From the NCBI GenBank assembly GCA_031180665.1, contig JAPSLP010000011.1:62001-126000 (forward strand): a DNA stretch of 64,000 nt. The letters run 5' to 3'. The DNA is from Cupriavidus sp. (GTDB lineage: Bacteria; Pseudomonadota; Gammaproteobacteria; Burkholderiales; Burkholderiaceae). Position numbers and translations under genes: made by a program. Below, piece by piece: positions 22,586-32,089 of this stretch (the first letter of the stretch is position 1; each line of letters starts with the position of its first letter). The notes under the pieces are model-generated. The model had not been told where the DNA came from. It ran no database searches and saw only the letters and a list, made by a program, of their open reading frames with translations.

Positions 22586-22789
22586 ATGGACCAGGATCTG
22601 AACACCCTCGAACGCCAGATCATCGAGCTGCAGATCGAACACCGCGATCTGGACTATCTGATCGACCGGCTGTCCGGCGAGGCCGGCCACGATGAACTGC
22701 AATTGCGCCGGCTCAAGAAGCGCCGGCTGAAGCTGAAGGACGCCATCACGCTGCTGCAGCTGCAGCTCGAACCCGACGTACCCGCTTGA
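22586..22789 (+). CDS. YdcH-like DUF465 small protein
   Basis: 67-residue, highly charged helical protein (LNTLERQIIELQIEHRDLDY, then LQLRRLKKRRLKLKDAITLL), which is the DUF465/YdcH pattern. Function unknown. ATG 22586 has GGAGG 10 bases upstream; an in-frame ATG at 22550 overlapping the preceding stop would add 12 glycine-rich residues and is less likely. Confidence 0.85.
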   Translation: MDQDLNTLERQIIELQIEHRDLDYLIDRLSGEAGHDELQLRRLKKRRLKLKDAITLLQLQLEPDVPA

Positions 22790-22868
22790 TCTCCCGGTCC
22801 GCGATCCCGCGGGCCGCCATGCCAGCGCCGCCGGCCACCGCCGGCGGCGCACCGAATTCCTGCCAGCC

Positions 22869-25151
22869 TTGTCCGATTCCGATCTCTCCCATCCCGGCGA
22901 CGATGCCGCCGCCCCCGCCATCCAGCCGGACGCCGCCGACGCGCGCGCCGCGGCACTGGCGCGCATCTTCGCGCCGACCGGCACGCTGGCGCAGGCCATC
23001 GACGGCTATCGGCCGCGCGATGCGCAGGCGAAGATGGCCGCCGCGGTGGCCGACGCGATCGAGGCGCACGACACGGTGATCGTCGAGGCCGGCACGGGCA
23101 CCGGCAAGACCTTCGCCTATCTGGTGCCGGCGATGCTGTGGGGCGGCAAGGTGATCCTGTCGACGGGCACCAAGAACCTGCAGGACCAGCTGTTCCTGCG
23201 CGACATCCCGACCGTGCGCCGCGCGCTCAATGTGCCGGTCTCGGTCGCGCTGCTCAAGGGCCGCGCCAACTACGTCTGCCACTACCACATGGAGCGGGCC
23301 CAGTTGAACGGGCGGCTGGCGTCCAAGCAGGACGCGGCGTGGCTGCGCGAGATCGCCAACTTCGCCAAGACCACGTCGTCCGGGGACAAGGCCGAGCTCG
23401 CCAGCGTGCCCGAGAACGCACCGGTATGGCAGCTGGTGACCTCGACCCGCGACAACTGCCTGGGCACCGAGTGCCCGCACCACAAGGAATGCTTCGTGAT
23501 GCGGGCGCGCAAGGAAGCGCAGCAGGCCGACCTGGTGGTGGTCAACCATCATCTGTTCTTCGCCGACGTGGTGCTGCGCGATACCGGTATGGCCGAGCTG
23601 CTGCCGGCGGCGAATACGGTGATCTTCGACGAGGCGCACCAGCTGCCGGAAACCGCGACGCTGTTTTTCGGCGACAGCCTGTCGACGAGCCAACTGCTGG
23701 AGCTGGCGCGCGATACGGTGGCCGAAGGCCTGTCGCATGCGCGCGATGCGGCCGACTGGGTCGGCATCGTGGCACCGTTCGAGCGGGCCACGCGCGACCT
23801 GCGGCTGGCCTTTGGCAAGGACAATGTACGGCTGGCGCTGGGGCAGATCGAGGCCGATGCCCGCATCGGCGAGCCGTTCTTCGACACGCTCGATGCGCTG
23901 GAGAAGGCGTTGAGCGACGTGGTGGCGCTGCTGCAGGGGCAGGCAGAGCGCGCCGAATCGCTGGAGCAGTGCCACCGTCGCGCGCTGGAACTGGCGCAGC
24001 GGCTGGCGGCCTGGCGCGACGACAGTCCGGCGCCGCAGCCGGCGGTGGAGGTGGCGCGTTCGGGCGCGGCGGCGGGGCAGGCAGCGCTGGCGCAGTTGTC
24101 GGAGTCCGGGGCGGCGCCCAGCGAGGCGGTCGATTCGACTTCGGTTCTGGCCCAAGTTTTGGCGTCCGAATCGGCGTCCGCATTGGCGTCCGAACCGGCG
24201 TCCGAACCGGCGTCCGAACCGGCGTCCGAATCGGCGTCCGAACCGGCGTCCGAATCGGCGCCCAACTCCGCGCCCAGTCCGAACCCCCCCGAAACGGTGC
24301 GCTGGGTCGAAGTGTTCTCGCATACCGTGCAGCTGCACCGCACGCCGCTGTCGATCGCGCCGATCTTCGCGCGTCAGCGCGCGGGCCATCCGCGCGCGTG
24401 GATCTTCACCTCGGCGACGCTGTCGGTCAAAGGCAATTTCGCCCACTATGCCGCGCAGTTGGGGCTCGACAAGGACCGCTCGCTGTCGCTGCCCAGTCCT
24501 TTCGACTACGGCGAGCAGGGCCTGCTGTACGTGCCGCGCGAACTGCCGGCGCCGCAGTCGCCGCAGTTCACCGATGCCGTGGTGGCCGCCGCCTTGCCGT
24601 TGATCGAGGCGGCCGGCGGGCGTACCTTCCTGCTTTGCACCACGCTGCGCGCAGTGCAGCGCGCCTCGGACCTGCTGTACGAGGCCTTCGCCGAGCGCGG
24701 GTTGCAGTTGCCGATCCTGGTCCAGGGCCAGGCCAGCCGTACCGAGCTGCTCGATCGCTTCCGCGAGCTTGGCAACGCGGTGCTGGTCGGCAGCCAGAGC
24801 TTCTGGGAAGGTGTCGATGTGCGCGGCGAAGCGTTGTCGCTGGTGGTGATCGACAAGCTGCCGTTCGCGCCGCCCGACGATCCGGTGCTGGCGGCGCGCA
24901 TGGAGGCGCTGCAGAAGAAGGGCCTGAGCCCGTTCGCCGTGCACCAGTTGCCGCACGCGGTGATCACGCTGAAGCAGGGCGCCGGCCGGCTGATCCGCTC
25001 GGAGACCGACCGCGGCGTGCTGGTGATCTGCGACACGCGGTTGGTCGAGAAGCCCTACGGACGCCAGATCTGGCAGAGCCTGCCGCCGTTCAGGCGCACA
25101 CGCGAGCGGGACACGGTGGTGGCGTTTCTGGAAGGGTTGAAGCAGGCGTAG
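22869..25151 (+). CDS. dinG: DinG/YoaA-type ATP-dependent DNA helicase
   Basis: 760-residue superfamily-2 helicase of the XPD/DinG group, 5'-3' unwinding, genome maintenance. Walker A is EAGTGTGKTFAYL near residues 75-87. The Fe-S cluster cysteines are ANYVCHYH, DNCLGTEC and KECFV, and the DEAH box is VIFDEAHQLPE. Motif VI is AGRLIRSETDRGVLVICD. The start appears to be TTG at 22869; no better start is visible. Between the domains lies a low-complexity ASEP/ASES repeat encoded by a 12-bp tandem array, absent from typical family members. Confidence 0.92.
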   Translation: MSDSDLSHPGDDAAAPAIQPDAADARAAALARIFAPTGTLAQAIDGYRPRDAQAKMAAAVADAIEAHDTVIVEAGTGTGKTFAYLVPAMLWGGKVILSTGTKNLQDQLFLRDIPTVRRALNVPVSVALLKGRANYVCHYHMERAQLNGRLASKQDAAWLREIANFAKTTSSGDKAELASVPENAPVWQLVTSTRDNCLGTECPHHKECFVMRARKEAQQADLVVVNHHLFFADVVLRDTGMAELLPAANTVIFDEAHQLPETATLFFGDSLSTSQLLELARDTVAEGLSHARDAADWVGIVAPFERATRDLRLAFGKDNVRLALGQIEADARIGEPFFDTLDALEKALSDVVALLQGQAERAESLEQCHRRALELAQRLAAWRDDSPAPQPAVEVARSGAAAGQAALAQLSESGAAPSEAVDSTSVLAQVLASESASALASEPASEPASEPASESASEPASESAPNSAPSPNPPETVRWVEVFSHTVQLHRTPLSIAPIFARQRAGHPRAWIFTSATLSVKGNFAHYAAQLGLDKDRSLSLPSPFDYGEQGLLYVPRELPAPQSPQFTDAVVAAALPLIEAAGGRTFLLCTTLRAVQRASDLLYEAFAERGLQLPILVQGQASRTELLDRFRELGNAVLVGSQSFWEGVDVRGEALSLVVIDKLPFAPPDDPVLAARMEALQKKGLSPFAVHQLPHAVITLKQGAGRLIRSETDRGVLVICDTRLVEKPYGRQIWQSLPPFRRTRERDTVVAFLEGLKQA
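24161..24260. repeat. 12-bp tandem repeat inside the dinG-type gene
   Basis: About eight copies of ggcgtccgaacc-like units, encoding Ala-Ser-Glu-Pro/Ser repeats. Being a multiple of three, copy changes keep the frame. Sits in a linker region, so length variation would probably be tolerated. Confidence 0.9.
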
Positions 25152-25192
25152 CGAAGCCGCGGCGATCGTCGCGCGCGGCCCGCCGCCAAAAC

Positions 25193-25228
25193 AAAAAGCC
25201 CGGTTCGATCGATCGAACCGGGCTTTTT
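25193..25228. terminator. Bidirectional terminator between dinG and bamD
   Basis: A perfect 36-bp palindrome with an 18-base arm (AAAAAGCCCGGTTCGATC and its complement). It gives a GC stem flanked by five A and five T, so it terminates in both directions. The two genes converge here. Confidence 0.9.
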
Positions 25229-25247
25229 CATGCCTGTCGCAGTGGCA

Positions 25248-26081
25248 TCAGAACAGCTTCCACCACGGCTTGTCCTTCTCGCGGCGCTCGCCGTACTTCA
25301 TGAAGTCGCTGTTGGGAAAGTTCATCTCCATCACGCGCATCGTGTCGTCGCGCAGGTCCTTCATGCCAAGCGCCTCGTACGAACGGATCATGATGTACAG
25401 CGCCTCTTCGTTGGCAGGCGCGCCATCGTATTCCTTCAGCGCCTGCTGCGCGCGATTGACCGCCGCCAGGTACGCGCCGCGGCGATAGTAGTAGCGCGCC
25501 GCGTGGACCTCGTGCTGGGCCAGCGAATTGACGATGTACTGCATCCGCGCGGCGGCGTCCGGCGTGTAGCGGCTTTCGGGGAAGCGCGTGACCAGCGTAT
25601 GGAAGGCGTCGTAGGCCGCGCGCGCCGCCTTCGGATCGCGCTCGCTCAGGTCCTGGCCCGAGAAGCGGCCGAGCCAGCCGAGGTTGTCGTTGAAGTTGAT
25701 CAGCCCCTTCAGGTAGTACGCGTAATCGACGCTGGGGTGATTCGGGTGCAGCTGGATGAAGCGATCGACCGAGGCCAGCGCGGCCGCGGTCTCGCCGTCC
25801 TTGTAGTTGGCATAGGCCGTATCGATCTGCGCCTGCTGGGCGAAGCGGCCGAACGGGTAGCGGCCCTCGAGTTTTTCGTACAGCTTGACCGCGCGCGGAT
25901 AGTCGCCGCTGTCGAGGGCGTCCTTGGCTTCCGAATATAATTTGTTGGCTGACCAACCCGTCGTTTCGTCGGGTTGTTCCGAGAGCAGGCCGCATGCCGA
26001 CAGCATGACGCAGCCGCCCGCGAGCAGAATCGCTCCAAATCTTGCGCGCCAACTGGCGCGTCTCATGCTCATCGATTGCAT
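25248..26081 (-). CDS. bamD: Outer-membrane protein assembly factor BamD
   Basis: Lipoprotein subunit of the BAM complex, which folds outer-membrane beta-barrels. The 277-residue product has a lipoprotein signal with lipobox LSAC (Cys30) and tetratricopeptide helices ([40 protein letters not shown]). Length is normal. Start ATG 26081 lies 36 bases after a perfect -10. An upstream start at 26114 would put the transcript start within the codons. Divergent from rluD with only 16 bp between starts. Confidence 0.94.
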   Translation of the reverse strand: MQSMSMRRASWRARFGAILLAGGCVMLSACGLLSEQPDETTGWSANKLYSEAKDALDSGDYPRAVKLYEKLEGRYPFGRFAQQAQIDTAYANYKDGETAAALASVDRFIQLHPNHPSVDYAYYLKGLINFNDNLGWLGRFSGQDLSERDPKAARAAYDAFHTLVTRFPESRYTPDAAARMQYIVNSLAQHEVHAARYYYRRGAYLAAVNRAQQALKEYDGAPANEEALYIMIRSYEALGMKDLRDDTMRVMEMNFPNSDFMKYGERREKDKPWWKLF

Positions 26082-26097
26082 GGGCAACCTATTCCGG

Positions 26098-27324
26098 ATG
26101 AAAAAAAGCGTCAAGCATTATAGCCCAAGCCCCTCGGTCGCCAGCCCGCAAGCGGCCCCCGACAGCGAGGCCGCACGCGATGCGGCGGTGGAAACCGAAC
26201 TGGAGGATTTCGACGAGCTGCCCGCGGCCGCACTTGTCGACGCAGAAAGCGGCGCCGACATGGTGCCGGTGGTGCTGGAAGTCGACAGCGCCGCACACGG
26301 AGAACGGCTCGATAAATTATTGGCCCGGCAGCTCAGCGAATTCTCGCGCAGCCGTATCCAGCAGTGGATCGATAGCGGCGCCGTGACGGTCGACGGCGCC
26401 GTTCGCCGGCCGCGCGACAGCGTGCAGATGGGACAGCGCATCGAGGTCAGGCCGCAGGCCGCGCCCGAAACGCTGGCCTTCACGGCGGAGCCGGTGCCGC
26501 TGCAGGTGGTCTACGAAGATGCCGCGCTGCTGGTCATCGACAAGCCGGCCGGCCTGGTGGTGCATCCCGCCGCCGGCAACTGGAGCGGCACCGTGCTCAA
26601 CGGGCTGCTGCATCGCGATCCGGCCGCTGCCTCGCTGCCGCGCGCGGGCATCGTCCATCGGCTCGACAAGGAGACCTCCGGCCTGATGGTGGTGGCTCGC
26701 ACGCTGACCGCGCAGACCGATCTGGTGCGGCAGCTGCAGGCCCGCACGGTCAAGCGGACCTATCTCGCGCTGGTGTGGGGCGAGGCGCCCGACGAGGGGA
26801 CCATCGATGCGCCGATCGGCCGCGATCCGCGCGAACGCACCCGGATGGCGATCGTGCATACCTCCAGCGGCAAGCCCTCGCGCACGCATTTCCGCACGCT
26901 GGGCGTGGCGCCGCTCGGGCGCGGCTGCGTGTCGATGGTGATGTGCCAGCTCGAGACGGGTCGGACCCACCAGATCCGCGTGCATTTCGAATCGATCGGC
27001 CATCCGCTGCTGGGCGACCCGGTCTATCACCGCGCCACGCAGCGTGGCCAGCGCCCAGCCATCAAGGCGCCGTTGCCGGTGCCGTTCGAGCGCCAGGCGC
27101 TGCATGCCTATCGCCTGGGGCTGGTGCATCCGGTCAGCGGCAGGGCGATGTCGTGGCGCGCGAGCGCGCCGGACGATCTGCAGGCGCTGATCGACGCGCT
27201 GGAGTTCACCACGCTGGAAGAGCGCGATCGCTACGACGACGAAGACGACGAGGATTGGGACGGCGTCGTGATCGAAGGGGATGACGACGATGGAAAGGAC
27301 GACGATGGCGAGGGGCGCGCATGA
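26098..27324 (+). CDS. rluD: 23S rRNA pseudouridine synthase RluD
   Basis: RluA-family enzyme that makes pseudouridines 1911, 1915 and 1917 in helix 69 of 23S rRNA. 408 residues: an acidic, disordered N-terminus (1-55), S4 RNA-binding domain (about 68-115), and the catalytic domain with [17 protein letters not shown] (Asp190). The C-terminus is an extended Asp/Glu tail of about 35 residues. Start at 26098 because the bamD promoter and start occupy the sequence just upstream. The frame is open to 25924, but that part is bamD antisense. Confidence 0.93.
   Translation: MKKSVKHYSPSPSVASPQAAPDSEAARDAAVETELEDFDELPAAALVDAESGADMVPVVLEVDSAAHGERLDKLLARQLSEFSRSRIQQWIDSGAVTVDGAVRRPRDSVQMGQRIEVRPQAAPETLAFTAEPVPLQVVYEDAALLVIDKPAGLVVHPAAGNWSGTVLNGLLHRDPAAASLPRAGIVHRLDKETSGLMVVARTLTAQTDLVRQLQARTVKRTYLALVWGEAPDEGTIDAPIGRDPRERTRMAIVHTSSGKPSRTHFRTLGVAPLGRGCVSMVMCQLETGRTHQIRVHFESIGHPLLGDPVYHRATQRGQRPAIKAPLPVPFERQALHAYRLGLVHPVSGRAMSWRASAPDDLQALIDALEFTTLEERDRYDDEDDEDWDGVVIEGDDDDGKDDDGEGRA
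26117..26122 (-). promoter_or_regulatory. bamD promoter -10 element
   Basis: Perfect TATAAT on the minus strand, inside the first codons of rluD, placing the bamD transcription start about 30 bases before its ATG. No good -35 at 17 bp; the -10 is preceded by TTGGGC. Confidence 0.5.
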
Positions 27325-28172
27325 CGAACGCTGACGACCACCGCCTGGCGCAGTTGACCCCCGATTGGCCCGCGCCGGCGCCGGTACGGGCGCTGTCTAC
27401 CACGCGCATCGGCGGCGTCAGCTGCGGTCGGTACGGCCTGGCAGATGGCAGCACGGGCGGGCTCAATCTCGGCACCCATGTCGGCGACGATGCCGGCGCG
27501 GTGGCGGAGAACCGGCGGCGACTGCGAGCCTGGCTGCCAGCGGCGCCGCGCTGGCTCGAACAGGTGCACGGCTGCGCCGTGGTGACGGCCGACGGGTCCG
27601 ATGGCTCCGACGTCGACGACCGCACGCCGGCGATCGCGCCGCCGCGCGCCGATGCCAGCATCGGCACGACGCCGGGACAGGTCTGCGCGGTGATGACGGC
27701 GGACTGCCTGCCGGTCCTGCTGTGCGATCGCGCGGGCACGGTGGTCGGTGCCGCGCATGCGGGCTGGCGCGGGTTGTGTGCCGGCGTGGTCGAGGCCACG
27801 CTGGCCCGTATGGAAAGGCAACGCCCGGACGCTGGATCGCCGCCGCAATGGCTCGCATGGCTCGGGCCGGCGATCGGGCCGGATGCCTTCGAGGTCGGCG
27901 CCGAAGTCCGCCTTGCATTTCTCGAACAGGCCTTGCCGCACGAGCGCGAGGCGGTGGAGCGAGCGTTCCGGCCCGCCGCCGCCGGCAAGTACCTCGCCGA
28001 CCTGTACGCGCTCGCCCGCACGCGGCTTGCGCGAGCGGGCTGTGTCGACGTCTACGGCGGCGATGCCTGCACGGTCAGCGATCCGCAGCGCTTCTACTCG
28101 TATCGGCGCGATGGCGTGACCGGGCGCATGGCGAGCCTGGTCTGGCTCGAGCCGGCGTCGAACGAAAGATAA
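27321..28172 (+). CDS. pgeF: Peptidoglycan editing factor PgeF (multicopper-oxidase-like fold)
   Basis: 283-residue YfiH/DUF152 family protein. PgeF removes mis-incorporated L-serine from peptidoglycan precursors; older annotations call it polyphenol oxidase. The metal/active-site residues are visible in [21 protein letters not shown] and [10 protein letters not shown]. Its ATG overlaps the rluD stop by 4 bp; rluD-pgeF is a conserved pair. Confidence 0.93.
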   Translation: MTNADDHRLAQLTPDWPAPAPVRALSTTRIGGVSCGRYGLADGSTGGLNLGTHVGDDAGAVAENRRRLRAWLPAAPRWLEQVHGCAVVTADGSDGSDVDDRTPAIAPPRADASIGTTPGQVCAVMTADCLPVLLCDRAGTVVGAAHAGWRGLCAGVVEATLARMERQRPDAGSPPQWLAWLGPAIGPDAFEVGAEVRLAFLEQALPHEREAVERAFRPAAAGKYLADLYALARTRLARAGCVDVYGGDACTVSDPQRFYSYRRDGVTGRMASLVWLEPASNER

Positions 28173-28245
28173 GCGGCCGGGCAAGGGGCAGGGCGGCCGA
28201 ACGGCATGCAACTGCTCTATTGTCCGGACGAGCTGACATTTGTCT

Positions 28246-28491
28246 TCACGATGCACCGCCGTCCGGTGGCGTCGCTGGCGACGGCTTGGCGGCGGCCTGT
28301 GCCGCTTGTTCTGCCGCCTGTTCCGCCGCGCGCCGCCGCTTGCGCCGTCCCGGCGTGCCGAGGATATAGAGCAGCAGCGCGACCGGTCCGATGCCATACA
28401 GCAGGAAGGTGGCGATCGCGGCCACCACCGTGTGTTCGGTGATGGCCATCATCAGCGCGACGTAGAGCCAGCCGATCGCGACGATATACAT
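28246..28491 (-). CDS. Small two-helix membrane protein next to phaC
   Basis: 81 residues, no assigned function. Two hydrophobic segments (about residues 3-18 and 24-46) are followed by a basic cluster PGRRKRRR and an Ala/Gln-rich tail (EQAAEQAAQAAAKPS). ATG 28491 has GAGGATGAAA upstream; a longer open frame extends to 28680 but would have to read through the phaC promoter. Opposite in direction to pgeF and phaC. Confidence 0.72.
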   Translation of the reverse strand: MYIVAIGWLYVALMMAITEHTVVAAIATFLLYGIGPVALLLYILGTPGRRKRRRAAEQAAEQAAQAAAKPSPATPPDGGAS

Positions 28492-28805
28492 GGAAATTTC
28501 ATCCTCTTCGTGGACGCTTCCGGGTGCGTAGTCACCGGCTGCGCAGCGCCTTTGCGTCAAGACGTTTCCCGCATTGACAGCGTCATCGTTGCAAGGCAAC
28601 AATGCCCCGGACGGCGAGTCACTGCGCGGCCCGCAGCGCCCCGCACCACGGTATGCCGTGGAAAGCGCGCTGGCCGTCATTCGGCAAGCATACCGTACGC
28701 GCTCCGTGGCCGGAGGAGCGCGACGCGTGCCGGCTCTCCCGGAGCGAATCGCTGAACGGCGTTCCGGGCCGGCTCACCCACCAGACGGCAGAGAGACACG
28801 ACATC
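28492..28805. other. phaC upstream region
   Basis: No gene on the plus strand. Contains the phaC promoter at 28574-28603. The remaining 200 bases form a long 5' untranslated region before phaC. No RNA structure could be identified with confidence. Confidence 0.5.
28574..28603 (+). promoter_or_regulatory. phaCAB promoter
   Basis: -35 TTGACA (28574-28579), 18-bp spacer ending gttgcaaggc, -10 AACAAT (28598-28603). This is the same -35/-10 pair and spacing described for the phaC promoter of Cupriavidus necator (from memory). Confidence 0.75.
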
Positions 28806-30635
28806 ATGGCGACCGGCAAAGGCGCGGCAGCTTCCGGACAGGAAGAAAAGACCACACCGTTTTCATCGACGCCGGGGCCATTCGATCCAGCGACATGGCT
28901 GGAGTGGTCCAGGCAGGCGCAAGCCAATGGCCGCGCGGCCGGCATGCCGGGCGCGGAAGCGTTCGCCGCGCTGGGCGCCTTGCCGGGCGGCGCATTCGCC
29001 GGCGGTGCCTTTCCTGGGGGGGCATTCCCCGGCGGTGCGTTTCCCGGTATCAAGATCGCCCCGGCCCAACTGGCCGAGATCCAGCAGCGCTTCATGCAGG
29101 GATTCACCGACCTGTGGCGCGCGATGGCGGCCGGCGACCAGCAGCAGGTACAACTGACCGACCGGCGCTTTGCCGGCGACGCCTGGCGCAGCAACGCGCC
29201 GTATCGCTATGCCGCCGCGTTCTATCTGCTGACCGCGCGCGCGATGAGCGAGATGGCCGACGCCGTCGAGGCCGATGCCAAGACCCGGCAGCGCATCCGT
29301 TTCGCCGTGGCGCAATGGGTCGATGCGATGTCGCCCGCCAATTTCCTCGCCACCAATCCCGAGGCGCAGCGGCGCCTGATCGAGTCGAATGGCGAATCGC
29401 TGCGCGCGGGCCTGCGCAACATGCTCGAGGACCTGACCCGCGGCAAGATCTCGCAGACCGACGAGTCAGCCTTCGAGGTCGGCCGCAATGTCGCGATCAC
29501 CGAAGGCGCGGTGGTCTACGAGAACGAGTACTTCCAGCTGCTGCAGTACAAGCCGCTGACCGCCAAGGTGCATGCGCGCCCGCTGCTGATGGTGCCGCCG
29601 TGCATCAACAAGTACTACATCCTGGACCTGCAGCCGGAGAGCTCGCTGGTACGCCATATCGTCGAGCAGGGCCATACGGTGTTCCTGGTGTCGTGGCGCA
29701 ATCCGGACGCGAGCATGGCGGCGCGTACCTGGGACGACTATATCGAGCACGGCGCGATCCGCGCGATCGAGGTCGCGCGGGCGATCAGCGGGCAGCAACG
29801 CATCAACGTGCTGGGTTTCTGCGTGGGCGGCACCATCGTGTCAACCGCGCTGGCGGTGATGGCCGCCCGCGGCGAACGTCCCGCGCAGAGCCTGACGTTG
29901 CTGACCACGCTGCTCGATTTCTCCGACACCGGTGTGCTCGACGTCTTCGTCGACGAAGCCCACGTGCAGCTGCGCGAAGCTACGCTCGGGGGCGCCGCCG
30001 GCGCGCCGTGCGCCTTGCTGCGCGGCATCGAGCTGGCCAACACGTTCTCGTTCCTGCGGCCGAACGACCTGGTCTGGAACTACGTGGTCGACAACTATCT
30101 GAAGGGCAATACGCCGGTGCCATTCGACCTGCTGTTCTGGAACGGCGACGCGACCAACCTGCCGGGGCCCTGGTATTGCTGGTATCTGCGCCATACCTAT
30201 CTGCAGGACGAGCTGAAGGTGCCCGGCAAGCTCACGGTCTGCGGCGTGCCGGTCGACCTGGGCGAGATCGACGTGCCGACCTATCTGTACGGTTCGCGCG
30301 AGGACCATATCGTGCCGTGGACCGCGGCGTATGCGTCGTCGCGGCTGTTGTCCAATGACGTGCGCTTCGTGCTGGGTGCATCCGGGCATATCGCCGGAGT
30401 CATCAATCCGCCGGCCAAGAAGAAGCGCAGCCACTGGCTCAACGAGGACCTGCCCGACAGTCCCAACGACTGGTTGGCTGGCGCGACCGAGGCGCCGGGC
30501 AGCTGGTGGCCGGACTGGTTCGCCTGGCTCGGCAAGCACGCTGGCGCGAAAAAGGCGGCACCGACGCAGTACGGCAGCCGCGACTATCCGGCCATCGAGC
30601 CGGCGCCGGGCCGTTACGTCAAGACAAAGGCCTAG
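28806..30635 (+). CDS. phaC: Class I polyhydroxyalkanoate synthase PhaC
   Basis: Polymerises (R)-3-hydroxybutyryl-CoA into polyhydroxybutyrate on the granule surface. 609 residues. The lipase-like box GFCVGG carries Cys339, with Asp500 (SREDH) and His528 (GASGHIAG) completing the triad. These are each 20 positions later than C319/D480/H508 of C. necator. The offset equals an inserted low-complexity segment at residues 61-80, four copies of GGAF(A/P). ATG 28806 (MATGKGAAAS) matches the family start; an open frame to 28602 crosses the promoter and is excluded. Confidence 0.97.
   Translation: MATGKGAAASGQEEKTTPFSSTPGPFDPATWLEWSRQAQANGRAAGMPGAEAFAALGALPGGAFAGGAFPGGAFPGGAFPGIKIAPAQLAEIQQRFMQGFTDLWRAMAAGDQQQVQLTDRRFAGDAWRSNAPYRYAAAFYLLTARAMSEMADAVEADAKTRQRIRFAVAQWVDAMSPANFLATNPEAQRRLIESNGESLRAGLRNMLEDLTRGKISQTDESAFEVGRNVAITEGAVVYENEYFQLLQYKPLTAKVHARPLLMVPPCINKYYILDLQPESSLVRHIVEQGHTVFLVSWRNPDASMAARTWDDYIEHGAIRAIEVARAISGQQRINVLGFCVGGTIVSTALAVMAARGERPAQSLTLLTTLLDFSDTGVLDVFVDEAHVQLREATLGGAAGAPCALLRGIELANTFSFLRPNDLVWNYVVDNYLKGNTPVPFDLLFWNGDATNLPGPWYCWYLRHTYLQDELKVPGKLTVCGVPVDLGEIDVPTYLYGSREDHIVPWTAAYASSRLLSNDVRFVLGASGHIAGVINPPAKKKRSHWLNEDLPDSPNDWLAGATEAPGSWWPDWFAWLGKHAGAKKAAPTQYGSRDYPAIEPAPGRYVKTKA
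28986..29045. repeat. 15-bp tandem repeat in phaC encoding GGAFP units
   Basis: Four degenerate 15-bp copies encode GGAFA, GGAFP, GGAFP, GGAFP in the variable N-terminal domain of PhaC, including a run of seven G (gggggg g) that could slip. Confidence 0.85.
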
Positions 30636-30811
30636 GCAACCGGGGCAACGTGAGAGGGGGACAGCATGGGATCGGCAAGCAGCCCAGGGCGACCGCCTTC
30701 ATCGGCCGCTTCCCGTCCGCGCCCCGGCATCGACATCGAGACCGACATCGACATCCTGAATCCGCAGTATCCGTATTCCGCAGTATCCGTATTCCATAGA
30801 GAGGACTGAAC
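30636..30811. other. phaC-phaA intergenic with small tandem repeats
   Basis: 176 bp. A 16-bp unit (ccgcagtatccgtatt) occurs twice in tandem at 30762-30793, preceded by several gacatc hexamers. No promoter or terminator was identified; read-through from phaC is likely. Confidence 0.5.
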
Positions 30812-31990
30812 ATGACTGACGTTGTGATCGTATCGGCCGCCCGCACCGCGGTAGGCAAATTCGGCGGCTCGCTGGCCAAGGTGCCGGCCCCCGAACTGGG
30901 CGCCATCGTCATCAAGGCCGCGCTCGAGCGCGCCGGCGTCAAGCCGGAGCAGGTCAGCGAAGTGATCATGGGGCAGGTGCTGACCGCCGGCTCGGGGCAG
31001 AATCCGGCGCGCCAGGCGGCGATCAAGGCAGGGCTGCCGCATATGGTCCCCGCGATGACCATCAACAAGGTGTGCGGTTCGGGCCTGAAGGCCGTGATGC
31101 TCGCCGCCAACGCGATCGCCTCGGGCGACGCCGAGATCGTCGTGGCCGGCGGCCAGGAGAACATGAGCGCGGCGCCGCACGTGCTGCCGGGCTCGCGCGA
31201 CGGCTTCCGCATGGGGGACGCCAAGCTGATCGACACGATGATCGTCGACGGCCTGTGGGACGTCTACAACCAGTACCACATGGGCATCACCGCCGAGAAC
31301 GTGGCCAAGGAGTACGGCATCTCGCGCGAGGCCCAGGACGAGTTCGCGGTCAGCTCGCAGAACAAGGCCGAGGCAGCGCAGAAAGCCGGGCGCTTTGACG
31401 AGGAAATCGTTCCCGTGATGATCCCGCAGCGCAAGGGCGAACCGCTGGCTTTCGCTACCGACGAGTTCGTTCGCCACGGCGCCACGCTCGAGAGCATCGC
31501 GGGCCTGAAGCCGGCCTTCGACAAGGCAGGCACGGTGACGGCGGCCAACGCCTCCGGCATCAACGATGGCGCCGCCGCCGTGGTGGTGATGTCGGCCGCC
31601 AAGGCGCGCGAGCTGGGTCTGACCCCGCTCGCCACGATCCGCGCGTTCGCCAACGCCGGTGTCGATCCGAAGGTGATGGGCATGGGGCCGGTGCCGGCCT
31701 CGCAGCGTTGCCTGTCGCGCGCCGGCTGGAGCGTGCAGGACCTCGACCTGATGGAGATCAACGAGGCCTTTGCCGCGCAGGCGCTGGCGGTGCACAAGCA
31801 GATGGGCTGGGACACCGACAAGGTGAACGTCAACGGCGGCGCGATCGCGATCGGCCATCCGATCGGTGCCTCGGGCTGCCGCATTCTGGTGACGCTGCTG
31901 CACGAGATGAAGCGGCGCGATGCGAAGAAGGGCCTGGCGTCGCTGTGCATCGGCGGCGGCATGGGGGTGGCGCTCGCCGTGGAGCGGTGA
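30812..31990 (+). CDS. phaA: Acetyl-CoA acetyltransferase PhaA
   Basis: Condenses two acetyl-CoA to acetoacetyl-CoA, the first step to polyhydroxybutyrate. 392 residues, with nucleophile Cys88 (NKVCGSG), the HPIGASG histidine and the C-terminal CIGGGMGV cysteine. Second gene of phaCAB. AGAGAGG precedes the ATG. Confidence 0.97.
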   Translation: MTDVVIVSAARTAVGKFGGSLAKVPAPELGAIVIKAALERAGVKPEQVSEVIMGQVLTAGSGQNPARQAAIKAGLPHMVPAMTINKVCGSGLKAVMLAANAIASGDAEIVVAGGQENMSAAPHVLPGSRDGFRMGDAKLIDTMIVDGLWDVYNQYHMGITAENVAKEYGISREAQDEFAVSSQNKAEAAQKAGRFDEEIVPVMIPQRKGEPLAFATDEFVRHGATLESIAGLKPAFDKAGTVTAANASGINDGAAAVVVMSAAKARELGLTPLATIRAFANAGVDPKVMGMGPVPASQRCLSRAGWSVQDLDLMEINEAFAAQALAVHKQMGWDTDKVNVNGGAIAIGHPIGASGCRILVTLLHEMKRRDAKKGLASLCIGGGMGVALAVER

Positions 31991-32089
31991 GGGAGGGGTG
32001 GGCCGGCGGGCACGGAGTGAATGCGGGCGGCATGGCGCCGTCCGTCCGGCGCGCCGGCATCGATAACAAGAACCTGATTAGGAGTGGAT

